A stretch of DNA of 64,000 nt. It comes from Bacillota bacterium. GTDB lineage: Bacteria; Bacillota; Clostridia; Lutisporales; Lutisporaceae. This document shows, in pieces, positions 20,517-27,229 of the stretch; position 1 is the stretch's first letter; each line of letters opens with the position of its first letter. A program made the position numbers and the translations under genes. The notes under the pieces were generated by a model. That model saw nothing but the letters and a program-made list of their open reading frames with translations. It did no database searches and was not told the DNA's origin. Location: positions 1-64,000 of the forward strand of contig JAKJBU010000001.1 in NCBI GenBank assembly GCA_022706825.1, given 5' to 3'.

Positions 20517-20570
20517 TTTTACACCTCCTCATGGTAAAGCTTAAATCTCTCTTATGGATAAGGCCTTCAT

Positions 20571-20680
20571 AAAATCAAAAGACCTCTCCGTAGACATAGA
20601 GAGGTCATAATATCTTTATGACAAACCTCGGCAGGAATTTACGGCCTGAGCCAACCTACTGTCTACGGTATATATTCGTT
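20571..20680 (-). ncRNA. Ribosomal protein L10 leader with terminator
   Basis: Between rplA and rplJ the minus strand reads CGTAGACAGTAGG, then TTCCTGCCGAGGT, the two conserved strands of the L10 leader that mimics the 23S rRNA binding site of L10. Directly after comes the 8-bp hairpin GACCTCTC / GAGAGGTC (20606-20581) followed by TTTTGATTTT, an intrinsic terminator. Binding of L10(L12)4 is expected to favour termination. Confidence 0.88.
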
Positions 20681-20693
20681 TCAAACACGGGCA

Positions 20694-21389
20694 CTAATCG
20701 GTTACGCGGGTAGGATTGATTTTTATAGCCGGTCCCATAGTGCTTGTAACTACAACGCTCTTAAGGTAAGTACCCTTTGCAGCTGCCGGCTTTGCCTTTA
20801 TAACTGCTTCCATAAGAGTCCTGAAGTTGTCAAGAAGCTTTTCCGTACCGAAAGAGACCTTCCCAAAACCAACGTGAACTATTGATGTCTTGTCTACCCT
20901 GTACTCAACCTTACCGGCTTTGATTTCATTGATGGCTCTTTCAACATCAAAGGTGACCGTACCGGATTTCGGGTTTGGCATTAGGCCTTTAGGTCCAAGT
21001 ATCTTACCAAGTCTTCCGACTACACCCATCATATCCGGAGTAGCAACTACCACGTCATAATCAAACCAGTTTTCACCCTGGATTTTTGCAACCAATTCTT
21101 CAGCACCTACATAGTCAGCTCCTGCTGCCTCTGCTTCCTTGGCCTTGTCGCCTTTTGCAAATACCAAGACCTTAAGGGTCTTGCCTGTACCATGGGGAAG
21201 CACAACAACTCCTCTGACCTGCTGGTCTGCATGTCTTGGATCAACACCAAGCTTTACGTGAATTTCAACAGACTCATCAAATTTAGCCTTTGCTGTCTGC
21301 TGAACAAGCTCCATAGCTTCCTTAGGGTCATATAATTTGGTTCTGTCAATAAGCTTTGCACTTTCCTGATATTTCTTTCCTCTAAACAT
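20694..21389 (-). CDS. rplA: Ribosomal protein uL1
   Basis: Large-subunit protein of the L1 stalk, 231 residues, the usual length. The signature segments [32 protein letters not shown] and [10 protein letters not shown] are present. ATG start behind AAGGAGG. It lies between rplK and the L10 leader in the standard order. Confidence 0.98.
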   Translation of the reverse strand: MFRGKKYQESAKLIDRTKLYDPKEAMELVQQTAKAKFDESVEIHVKLGVDPRHADQQVRGVVVLPHGTGKTLKVLVFAKGDKAKEAEAAGADYVGAEELVAKIQGENWFDYDVVVATPDMMGVVGRLGKILGPKGLMPNPKSGTVTFDVERAINEIKAGKVEYRVDKTSIVHVGFGKVSFGTEKLLDNFRTLMEAVIKAKPAAAKGTYLKSVVVTSTMGPAIKINPTRVTD

Positions 21390-21437
21390 TACAAATTCCT
21401 CCTTGTGGTATTAGCGGAACATGTCCTCCCACTGATA

Positions 21438-21863
21438 TTAATCTTCTACTGATATACCCATACTTCTTGCCGTACCGGCAACCATGCTCATTGCCGTCTC
21501 AATGCTTCCTGCATTCAAGTCAGGCATCTTCATCTCTGCGATTTCTCTGACCTTGGCTTTTGAAATCTTTCCTACCTTGGTCTTGTTCGGTATACCTGAT
21601 CCGCTTTCGATACCGGCCGCTTTCTTTATAAGTACCGATGCCGGCGGAGTCTTGAGTATGAATGTAAATGATCTGTCCTGATAAACAGTTATTACTACAG
21701 GAATAATAAGTCCTGCCTGTTTAGCCGTTCTTTCATTGAACTCTTTGCAGAATCCCATGATGTTGACACCATGCTGACCTAAAGCCGGGCCTATTGGTGG
21801 TGCCGGAGTTGCTTTACCTGCCGGAACCTGCAGCTTAACCAATGCTGAAACCTTCTTTGCCAT
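21438..21863 (-). CDS. rplK: Ribosomal protein uL11
   Basis: Protein of the GTPase-associated centre, 141 residues. The start at ATG 21863 follows GAGGAGGTG and gives the standard N-terminus [20 protein letters not shown]; a longer reading to 21884 would overlap the site. The proline-rich loop [17 protein letters not shown] and the C-terminal RNA-binding domain are typical. Confidence 0.98.
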   Translation of the reverse strand: MAKKVSALVKLQVPAGKATPAPPIGPALGQHGVNIMGFCKEFNERTAKQAGLIIPVVITVYQDRSFTFILKTPPASVLIKKAAGIESGSGIPNKTKVGKISKAKVREIAEMKMPDLNAGSIETAMSMVAGTARSMGISVED

Positions 21864-21905
21864 TATTACACCTCCTCTCAGCAAATGATATATGTCTATC
21901 CGGGT

Positions 21906-22424
21906 CTATAGCCTTTCAATCTGAGTAAACTCCAGTTCCACAGGAGTCTCCCTCCCGAACATCGAAATCATAACCTTTACCTTATGCTTCTCGTTATTGA
22001 TCTCTTGTATTACACCGACGAAATTTTCAAAAGGCCCGGAAATAACTCTTATATGATCCTTAACCTTCGCATCCAACTTGATTGGAATCTTTTCAACGCC
22101 TAAATTCTTTATTTCCGCATCGGTAAGAGGCACAGGCTTAGATCCAGGTCCTACAAATCCGGTAACCCCTCTTGTATTCCGAACAACATACCATGATTCA
22201 TCCGTCATAATCATCTTGACCAGTACATATCCCGGAAATACTTTTTTCTGGGTTATTTTTTTCTTACCGCCTTTGATTTCGACCTGTTCTTCTACCGGCA
22301 CTTTTACTTCGAAGATAACATCCTGCATGTTTCTGTTTTCTACTATCTTCAAAATATTAGCCATTACCTTGTTTTCGTAGCCCGAATAAGTGTGGACTAC
22401 ATACCATTTGCCTCTTTCTTCCAT
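21906..22424 (-). CDS. nusG: Transcription elongation/termination factor NusG
   Basis: Factor that joins RNA polymerase to Rho or the ribosome, 172 residues. The NGN domain (WYVVHTYSGYENKV ... VFPGYVLVKM ... RNTRGVTGFVG) is followed by a KOW motif (HIRVISGPFENFVGVIQEI). ATG start at 22424; the nearest ribosome-binding sequence, AGGG, is rather distant. Standard position between secE and rplK. Confidence 0.97.
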   Translation of the reverse strand: MEERGKWYVVHTYSGYENKVMANILKIVENRNMQDVIFEVKVPVEEQVEIKGGKKKITQKKVFPGYVLVKMIMTDESWYVVRNTRGVTGFVGPGSKPVPLTDAEIKNLGVEKIPIKLDAKVKDHIRVISGPFENFVGVIQEINNEKHKVKVMISMFGRETPVELEFTQIERL

Positions 22425-22493
22425 AGATGCACAACCCTAAAGTATCTTTAAGGTTTTCCTCCTAATCAATAATATGGTTATACAGAAGCCCTT

Positions 22494-22694
22494 CTATTTA
22501 ATTAAAAGGTTAAGCACTTTCCCAAATATAAAGTCTATCACCCAAAGAACTGCTCCTACCAGTATAATTGAAGTAATAACCACTTCGGTATGCTGTAAAA
22601 GCTCCTTCCTGTTGGGCCAGGTAACCTTCTTGACTTCTGCTTTTGTCTCTTTAAAAGATTTTGCCACATCAAATCTTTTTGCTGCACCAGCCAT
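22494..22694 (-). CDS. secE: Preprotein translocase subunit SecE
   Basis: Small essential subunit of the SecYEG channel. It has the conserved amphipathic helix (KAEVKKVTWPNRKELLQHT) and one membrane segment, as in single-span Gram-positive SecE. The start is either ATG 22694 (66 residues, AAAGG 11 bases upstream) or GTG 22703, which is too near that site. It lies between rpmG and nusG. Confidence 0.95.
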   Translation of the reverse strand: MAGAAKRFDVAKSFKETKAEVKKVTWPNRKELLQHTEVVITSIILVGAVLWVIDFIFGKVLNLLIK

Positions 22695-22715
22695 GCCATT
22701 CACATCCTTTACAGG

Positions 22716-22865
22716 CTATTTCGTTTCCTTATGCGATGTATGCTTCCTGCAGAATCTGCAGTACTTGTTCATTTCCATTCTATCCGGGTTGTTCTTTTTG
22801 TTCTTCATGGAATCATAGTTCCTTTGTTTGCATTCGCTGCAAGCAAGTGTTATTTTAACTCTCAT
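22716..22865 (-). CDS. rpmG: Ribosomal protein bL33, zinc-binding form
   Basis: A 49-residue protein, [19 protein letters not shown] at the N-terminus, with two CxxC pairs (CSEC and CRFC) forming a zinc ribbon. Start at ATG 22865 behind GGGAGGTG. It is the first gene of the rpmG-secE-nusG-rplK run. Confidence 0.96.
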   Translation of the reverse strand: MRVKITLACSECKQRNYDSMKNKKNNPDRMEMNKYCRFCRKHTSHKETK

Positions 22866-22965
22866 ATCTACACCTCCCAACGACTTGGCACTACAATACT
22901 GTATAATAAAGATACTAAAATGCCGCAAAAATACATAAAAATTGCATTTTGAGACTACTCAATAA

Positions 22966-22994
22966 AATCTATCATAATTTAACTTCAATGTCAA
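22966..22994 (-). promoter_or_regulatory. rpmG-secE-nusG promoter
   Basis: Minus-strand TTGACA (22994-22989), a 17-base spacer ending in TATGA, then TAGATT (22971-22966), about 100 bases upstream of rpmG. No other promoter of this quality is seen before rplK, so it probably serves the whole operon. The rest of the interval 22866-23222 holds only this promoter and the tuf terminator. Confidence 0.85.
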
Positions 22995-23141
22995 TAATAT
23001 TTTGTGCCCTCCCTCATGCATAACAGCAGTATACATGAGACGTTGCCCTGCTTATAGTATTGCCTGTTTTAGACATGTTAATCGCAATAAGCCCAATCCG
23101 GCTTAAATCTGCAATTAAGTTTTCAGGTATTATGCTTTTTA

Positions 23142-23169
23142 AAGGACTAGGATCAAAGACCTAGTCCTT
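23142..23169 (-). terminator. tuf terminator
   Basis: A perfect 10-bp stem, AAGGACTAGG / CCTAGTCCTT, with an 8-base loop lies about 55 bases after the tuf stop. The following tract (TTTAAAAAGC on the minus strand) is a weak U-run, so termination may be partial. Confidence 0.65.
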
Positions 23170-23222
23170 AGCTAACTCTGCACTCTGAAGCTCTTCTCTG
23201 AGATCCTGCGAATAGGCGCAGC

Positions 23223-24425
23223 CTATTCGATTACCGATGCAACAGCACCTGATCCGACTGTTCTTCCGCCTTCACGTATAGCGAATCTCAAGCCTTCTTC
23301 TATTGCTATCGGAGTGATAAGCTTTATTGTCATTTCTATATGGTCACCGGGCATGCACATTTCTACTCCTGCCGGTAATTCAATTACTCCCGTTACGTCT
23401 GTTGTCCTGAAATAAAACTGCGGCCTGTATCCGTTGAAGAATGGAGTATGCCTTCCGCCTTCTTCCTTTGTCAGTACGTATACCTGTGCTTTGTAGTGTG
23501 TATGAGGCTTTATTGATCCGGGCTTTGCAAGTACCTGCCCTCTTTCTATCTCATTCCTCTGTACTCCTCTTAACAGTACTCCTATGTTGTCTCCTGCCTG
23601 TGCCTGCTCAAGAAGCTTCCTGAACATTTCCACTCCTGTTACTACCGTGGATCTCGGCGCATCTGCAAGCCCTACTATTTCTACCGTATCCGATACCTTT
23701 ACTGTTCCTCTTTCTACTCTTCCTGTCGCCACTGTTCCTCTTCCCGTTATCGAGAATACGTCTTCCACAGGCATAAGGAACGGTTTGTCTGTCTGTCTCT
23801 GTGGTGTGGGTATATAGGTATCTACTGCATTCATAAGCTCATGTACGCTCTTGCACCATTCACAGTCTTCTTTTCCGCATCCGCACTCCAGTGCCTTTAA
23901 TGCCGATCCCGCTATAATCGGGGTATTATCTCCATCGAATTCATACTCTGTAAGCAGTTCCCTTACTTCCATTTCTACAAGTTCGATAAGTTCTGCGTCA
24001 TCTACCATGTCAACCTTGTTCAGAAATACCACTATGTAGGGTACTCCTACCTGACGGGACAACAGTATGTGCTCTCTTGTCTGAGGCATCGGACCGTCTG
24101 CCGCCGATACGACAAGGATTGCTCCGTCCATCTGTGCTGCTCCTGTTATCATATTCTTTACATAGTCAGCGTGGCCCGGGCAGTCAACATGGGCATAATG
24201 CCTGTTGGCTGTCTCATACTCAACATGGGCTGTGTTTATTGTTATTCCTCTTTCCTTTTCTTCCGGTGCCTTGTCTATTTCGTCATACTTTGTTGCAGTT
24301 GCCTGACCATACTTTGAAAGCACAACTGTTATAGCTGCTGTAAGTGTAGTCTTGCCATGGTCAACATGACCTATTGTCCCTATGTTTACATGGGGTTTGG
24401 TCCTTTCATATTTTGCCTTTGCCAT
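23223..24425 (-). CDS. tuf: Elongation factor Tu
   Basis: GTPase that delivers aminoacyl-tRNA to the ribosome, 400 residues. G1 is GHVDHGKT (19-26), G3 DCPGH (81-85), G4 NKVD; domains 2 and 3 are complete. An insert in domain 1 carries four cysteines, C181, C183, C188 and C191 ([11 protein letters not shown]), as I recall from thermophilic clostridia and Thermoanaerobacter; it may bind metal. ATG start behind GGAGGAG. It is transcribed with three upstream tRNA genes. Confidence 0.98.
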   Translation of the reverse strand: MAKAKYERTKPHVNIGTIGHVDHGKTTLTAAITVVLSKYGQATATKYDEIDKAPEEKERGITINTAHVEYETANRHYAHVDCPGHADYVKNMITGAAQMDGAILVVSAADGPMPQTREHILLSRQVGVPYIVVFLNKVDMVDDAELIELVEMEVRELLTEYEFDGDNTPIIAGSALKALECGCGKEDCEWCKSVHELMNAVDTYIPTPQRQTDKPFLMPVEDVFSITGRGTVATGRVERGTVKVSDTVEIVGLADAPRSTVVTGVEMFRKLLEQAQAGDNIGVLLRGVQRNEIERGQVLAKPGSIKPHTHYKAQVYVLTKEEGGRHTPFFNGYRPQFYFRTTDVTGVIELPAGVEMCMPGDHIEMTIKLITPIAIEEGLRFAIREGGRTVGSGAVASVIE

Positions 24426-24578
24426 TATACTTCTCCTCCTCTAAGTTTCAAGATTATAGGTTAAACGTGCAGACAGCCCGAAACTATCTGTACAGCATAC
24501 TCGCCGGCTCCAATCCGGCTGCTCACTAAAGCCGCCATAGAGTTGCAGCAAACTCATCCGTGTGTGTCTATATAAAGA

Positions 24579-24655
24579 TGGAGCTCACGAGCGGGCTTGA
24601 ACCGCCGAACCTCTTCCTTACCAAGGAAGTGCTCTACCTACTGAGCTACGTGAGC
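24579..24655 (-). tRNA. tRNA-Thr (GGT)
   Basis: A 77-nt cloverleaf including encoded CCA. The acceptor stem is GCTCACG / CGTGAGC, and the anticodon stem CTTCC / GGAAG encloses loop TTGGTAA, giving anticodon GGT. The T-arm has GGTTCAAGCC. It is the last tRNA before tuf. Confidence 0.97.
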
Positions 24656-24669
24656 ATAACACATTATAT

Positions 24670-24743
24670 TGGAGCGGGCAACGGGAATCGAACCCGCATA
24701 GCCAGCTTGGGAAGCTGGTATTCTACCACTGAACTATGCCCGC
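24670..24743 (-). tRNA. tRNA-Gly (CCC)
   Basis: A 74-nt cloverleaf including CCA. The acceptor is GCGGGCA / TGCCCGC; the anticodon stem CCAGC / GCTGG encloses TTCCCAA, giving anticodon CCC, which reads GGG. The T-arm has GGTTCGATTCC. Confidence 0.95.
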
Positions 24744-24746
24744 AAA

Positions 24747-24831
24747 TGGTGGAGAGGGATGGATTTGAACCATCGAAGTCTGCGACAACAGATTTACAGT
24801 CTGCCCCCTTTGGCCACTCGGGAACCTCTCC
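24747..24831 (-). tRNA. tRNA-Tyr (GTA)
   Basis: An 85-nt class II tRNA with a long variable arm and encoded CCA. The acceptor is GGAGAGG / CCTCTCC; the anticodon loop CTGTAAA gives GTA. It is the first gene of the tRNA-tuf unit. Confidence 0.97.
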
Positions 24832-24843
24832 GTACAATATGGT

Positions 24844-24872
24844 ATTATAATGCTAATTTATAGTTTTGTCAA
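24844..24872 (-). promoter_or_regulatory. tRNA-tuf promoter, full consensus
   Basis: Minus-strand TTGACA (24872-24867), exactly 17 bases, then TATAAT (24849-24844), twelve bases before the tRNA-Tyr gene. It matches the sigma-A consensus perfectly, as expected for stable RNA and EF-Tu. Between it and the plus-strand promoter at 25114 I see nothing else. Confidence 0.92.
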
Positions 24873-25113
24873 TATGGTTAAAGCCTAGAGAAATATATAA
24901 CTCAAGAGTATATTACATGCAATTAATGTGACATTTAATACTTTTTATATAATGTCCGGGCGGGAATATATGCTTGCTTTTAATTTTGTTTCATCATAAA
25001 TATTATGAAACTTTTTATAATATTTATTAACGCATTTTGATAACACATGAGGAAGCATAAATTTCCCTTGTAATGCTTCTCTGAATGTATTACACAATTG
25101 CTGAAGAGAGGTA

Positions 25114-25142
25114 TTGAAATTAAATATATATTGGGTTACAAT
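25114..25142 (+). promoter_or_regulatory. iclR-panB promoter
   Basis: TTGAAA (25114-25119), 17 bases, TACAAT (25137-25142), 66 bases before the iclR start. The transcript would begin just ahead of a long palindrome (25149-25185). Confidence 0.75.
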
Positions 25143-25148
25143 AATAGT

Positions 25149-25185
25149 GTACTATATTATAGAATATTGTTCTGCATTATAGTAC
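25149..25185 (+). promoter_or_regulatory. 37-bp palindrome, candidate IclR operator
   Basis: Two nested inverted repeats share one centre at 25167: GTACTATA (25149-25156) with TATAGTAC (25178-25185), and AGAA (25161-25164) with TTCT (25170-25173). It lies immediately downstream of the -10 and before the ribosome-binding site of the regulator gene, a usual place for an autoregulatory operator. Binding by the encoded regulator is inference. Confidence 0.55.
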
Positions 25186-25207
25186 GTTATGGCGGGGAGG
25201 GATCGTA

Positions 25208-25981
25208 TTGAATAAATCCGGTGAAAATGTAATACAGTCAGTATGCAGAGCAATACAAATAATTCGCTGTTTTGAAAAAAATGAAGAACTGGGAGTTACC
25301 GAAATAAGCAAAATAGCCGGGCTTCATAAAAGTACTGCTTTTGGTTTAATATCCACACTTGAAGCAAACAAATTGATTGAAAAGAATGAGCTTACCGGAA
25401 AGTACAGATTGGGGCTTGAATTGTTCAGGCTGGGTACCAAGGTTAACTCCGCCCTTAGGCACATAGCCGTACCATACCTGGAACAGCTGGTAAAAATGTA
25501 TCAGGAAACAGCAAACCTTGTTGTTATGGACGACCTTTCCATTATCTACCTTGAAAAAGTTGAGAGCACACAGTCAATGCGTATCAGCACCTTGGTAGGA
25601 GGCAGGCTGCCTCTGTATTGTACTGCGGTGGGAAAAGCGATATTGGCCAATCTTCCCCCGGAGGAGCTTAACAGCAAACTCAAAAGGATGGAATTCAGAA
25701 AATACACCGGCAATACCGTTTCTGACAGAAACTCGCTGATGGAATCCCTTGAATTAACAAGAAACAGAGGGTATGCAGAGGATAACGAAGAGCTTGAGAT
25801 AGGGCTAAGCTGCATAGCTGCACCCATTTATAACCACTTCAATATTCCCTTTGCCGCTATAAGCTTATCCGGCCCAACCTTTAGAATGGACGAGGTCTTC
25901 CGAAAGGAAGCAAGTGTGACATTAATGAATTACACTGGGGAAATATCTATGAAACTCGGGTATGACAATAATAATCAATAA
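25208..25981 (+). CDS. IclR-family transcriptional regulator
   Basis: A 257-residue regulator. A winged helix-turn-helix occupies about residues 8-75 (AIQIIRCFEKNEELGVTEIS ... KSTAFGLISTLEANKLI). The C-terminal effector-binding domain carries the family motif LPLYCTAVGKAILANLP and ends with GLSCIAAPI and the AISLSGP segment. TTG start behind GGGGAGGG (6-base spacing). It is followed after 27 bases by panB, so it probably controls that gene; the ligand is unknown. Confidence 0.92.
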   Translation: MNKSGENVIQSVCRAIQIIRCFEKNEELGVTEISKIAGLHKSTAFGLISTLEANKLIEKNELTGKYRLGLELFRLGTKVNSALRHIAVPYLEQLVKMYQETANLVVMDDLSIIYLEKVESTQSMRISTLVGGRLPLYCTAVGKAILANLPPEELNSKLKRMEFRKYTGNTVSDRNSLMESLELTRNRGYAEDNEELEIGLSCIAAPIYNHFNIPFAAISLSGPTFRMDEVFRKEASVTLMNYTGEISMKLGYDNNNQ

Positions 25982-26008
25982 AATATCAAAATTTAAGGAG
26001 GAATTCAA

Positions 26009-26860
26009 ATGGCAAAGAAAAAATCAATCAACGACTTCTATGAAATGAAGAAGACGGGGGAAAAAGTTTCATGGATTACCGCCTACGATTTTCCGATGGC
26101 CTCATTTGCTGAACAGGCCGGCATGGACATGATACTTGTGGGTGACTCTTTAGGTATGGTTGTATTGGGATATCAAGGTACAGTTCCGGTTACAATGGAC
26201 GATTGCATATCTCACTGCCAGGCTGTCAGAAGAGGTGCTCCGAATACTTTTGCAATAGGTGATATGCCCTTTGGTTCATATCAGGTATCTGATGAAGAAG
26301 CAGTAAGAAACGCATGCAGATTCCTGAAGGAAGCCGATATGGATGCCATAAAGCTTGAAGGCGGAATTCGTGTACTAAGCAGGATTAAAGCAATCTCTGA
26401 CGCAGGAATCGTTGTATTCGGGCATATAGGCTTAACACCTCAAAGCTCAGGACAGTTGGGAGGATTCAAAGCACAGGGAAGAACAGTTGACAGTGCAAGA
26501 GAATTGATTAAGGATGCCCTCGCAATTCAGGAAGCGGGAGCAAGAGCACTGCTTCTGGAAGCAGTTCCTCCGGAATTGACAGAATACTTAAGCCATAAAT
26601 TGACTATCCCGGTATATTCCATTGGTGCAGGACTTCCCTGCGACGGCCAGTTAATAATATGCGGGGATATGCTGGGCCTTTTCCAGGCCTTCACTCCAAA
26701 ATTCGTCAAAAAATATGCAAATGTAGCTGAAGTTATTATTAATGCATTCAAAGAATACGTGGCAGATGTCAAAGAGGAAAAATTCCCCGAAGACAAGCAT
26801 GTATACCATGCAATAGACAGCAAGGAAGCCTTTGAAGCTTTATTCAAGGAATTTGAGTAA
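26009..26860 (+). CDS. panB: 3-methyl-2-oxobutanoate hydroxymethyltransferase
   Basis: PanB makes ketopantoate from 2-ketoisovalerate and methylene-tetrahydrofolate, the first pantothenate step. The 283-residue protein has the TIM-barrel motifs TAYDFPMASFAEQAGMDMIL, VGDSLGMVVLGY (metal-binding Asp), GDMPFGSY, KLEGG, and HIGLTPQS. ATG start behind AAGGAGG. No panC or panD is adjacent and the partner gene is an IclR regulator, which is not the usual pan operon. A related branched-keto-acid aldolase role cannot be excluded. Confidence 0.9.
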   Translation: MAKKKSINDFYEMKKTGEKVSWITAYDFPMASFAEQAGMDMILVGDSLGMVVLGYQGTVPVTMDDCISHCQAVRRGAPNTFAIGDMPFGSYQVSDEEAVRNACRFLKEADMDAIKLEGGIRVLSRIKAISDAGIVVFGHIGLTPQSSGQLGGFKAQGRTVDSARELIKDALAIQEAGARALLLEAVPPELTEYLSHKLTIPVYSIGAGLPCDGQLIICGDMLGLFQAFTPKFVKKYANVAEVIINAFKEYVADVKEEKFPEDKHVYHAIDSKEAFEALFKEFE

Positions 26861-26867
26861 ATAAACA

Positions 26868-26896
26868 TTGACATCTTGCAGATATTTACATAGAAT
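26868..26896 (+). promoter_or_regulatory. Promoter of the mutS2-like leader
   Basis: TTGACA (26868-26873), 17 bases, TAGAAT (26891-26896). It starts 7 bases after the panB stop and about 330 bases before the next start codon, leaving a long leader that is described separately. Confidence 0.85.
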
Positions 26897-26902
26897 AAAA
26901 TA

Positions 26903-27123
26903 TGAAAGTCGTAGAAATCAATAATTTGATAAACGCCGAAATTTAAAGTTCGAGGTATTTTATGTCTGAGAGTGTTCATAACTAGATAAATGAATCTAGC
27001 ATCGAAAGGGAATCCTATTAATTGCTTTGCGCATTAATAGGCTTGGTTAGTTGCCCTTTTGATATTATGAACACGGAACCAATTGTATATATTGTACAGT
27101 ACCGTGCTCTTGCACGGTTTTTT
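26903..27123 (+). ncRNA. Structured leader with riboswitch-like attenuator, class not recognised
   Basis: From the predicted start near 26903 the leader contains P1 (26972-26981 with 27065-27074, 10 bp), P2 (CTAGAT 26982-26987 with ATCTAG 26994-26999, 6-base loop) and P3 (27001-27010 with 27054-27063, 10 bp including one G-U). P3 is capped by P3b (CCTATTAAT with ATTAATAGG) and has an asymmetric internal loop at 27042-27053. The junction has only 0, 1 and 1 unpaired bases. A terminator follows at 27101. CACGGAAC (27072-27079) overlaps the 3' strand of P1 and can pair with GTACCGTG (27099-27106), the 5' half of the terminator, so P1 and antiterminator exclude each other. I see no T-box, SAM, TPP, purine or lysine signature. 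Confidence 0.6.
27101..27123 (+). terminator. Attenuator terminator in the mutS2-like leader
   Basis: A perfect 7-bp stem ACCGTGC / GCACGGT with loop TCTT, then six T. It sits within the leader, about 105 bases before the start codon, so it must be bypassed for expression of the gene. Confidence 0.85.
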
Positions 27124-27229
27124 CATATTTGGCGTTTATCTGCAGGATACGTATGACTGTACCGGATATAAAGGTTGTGATTGGACGTGGTCTGATTACG
27201 GCCTTTTCCCATTTAAGGAGGAATATAAA

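Noticed and set aside
22866-23222. A tRNA-Trp gene between tuf and rpmG, as found in some Firmicutes
   Set aside because: No cloverleaf with a CCA anticodon can be drawn; only a promoter and the tuf terminator are present.
24560-24850. 96-residue plus-strand frame
   Set aside because: It is the antisense of three tRNA genes.
26895-26964. An AU-rich 8-bp stem (ATAAAATA / TATTTTAT) at the 5' side of the same leader
   Set aside because: Its left arm overlaps the -10 element, so it would not be in the transcript.
26903-27123. T-box leader for the mutS2-like gene
   Set aside because: No T-box sequence (TGGNACCGCG) is present in the antiterminator region, no stem I signature is seen, and the gene is not amino-acid related.
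27083-27229. N-terminal 49-residue extension of the MutS2-like protein
   Set aside because: It would be translated through the intrinsic terminator and leader; the TTG at 27230 has a strong ribosome-binding site.
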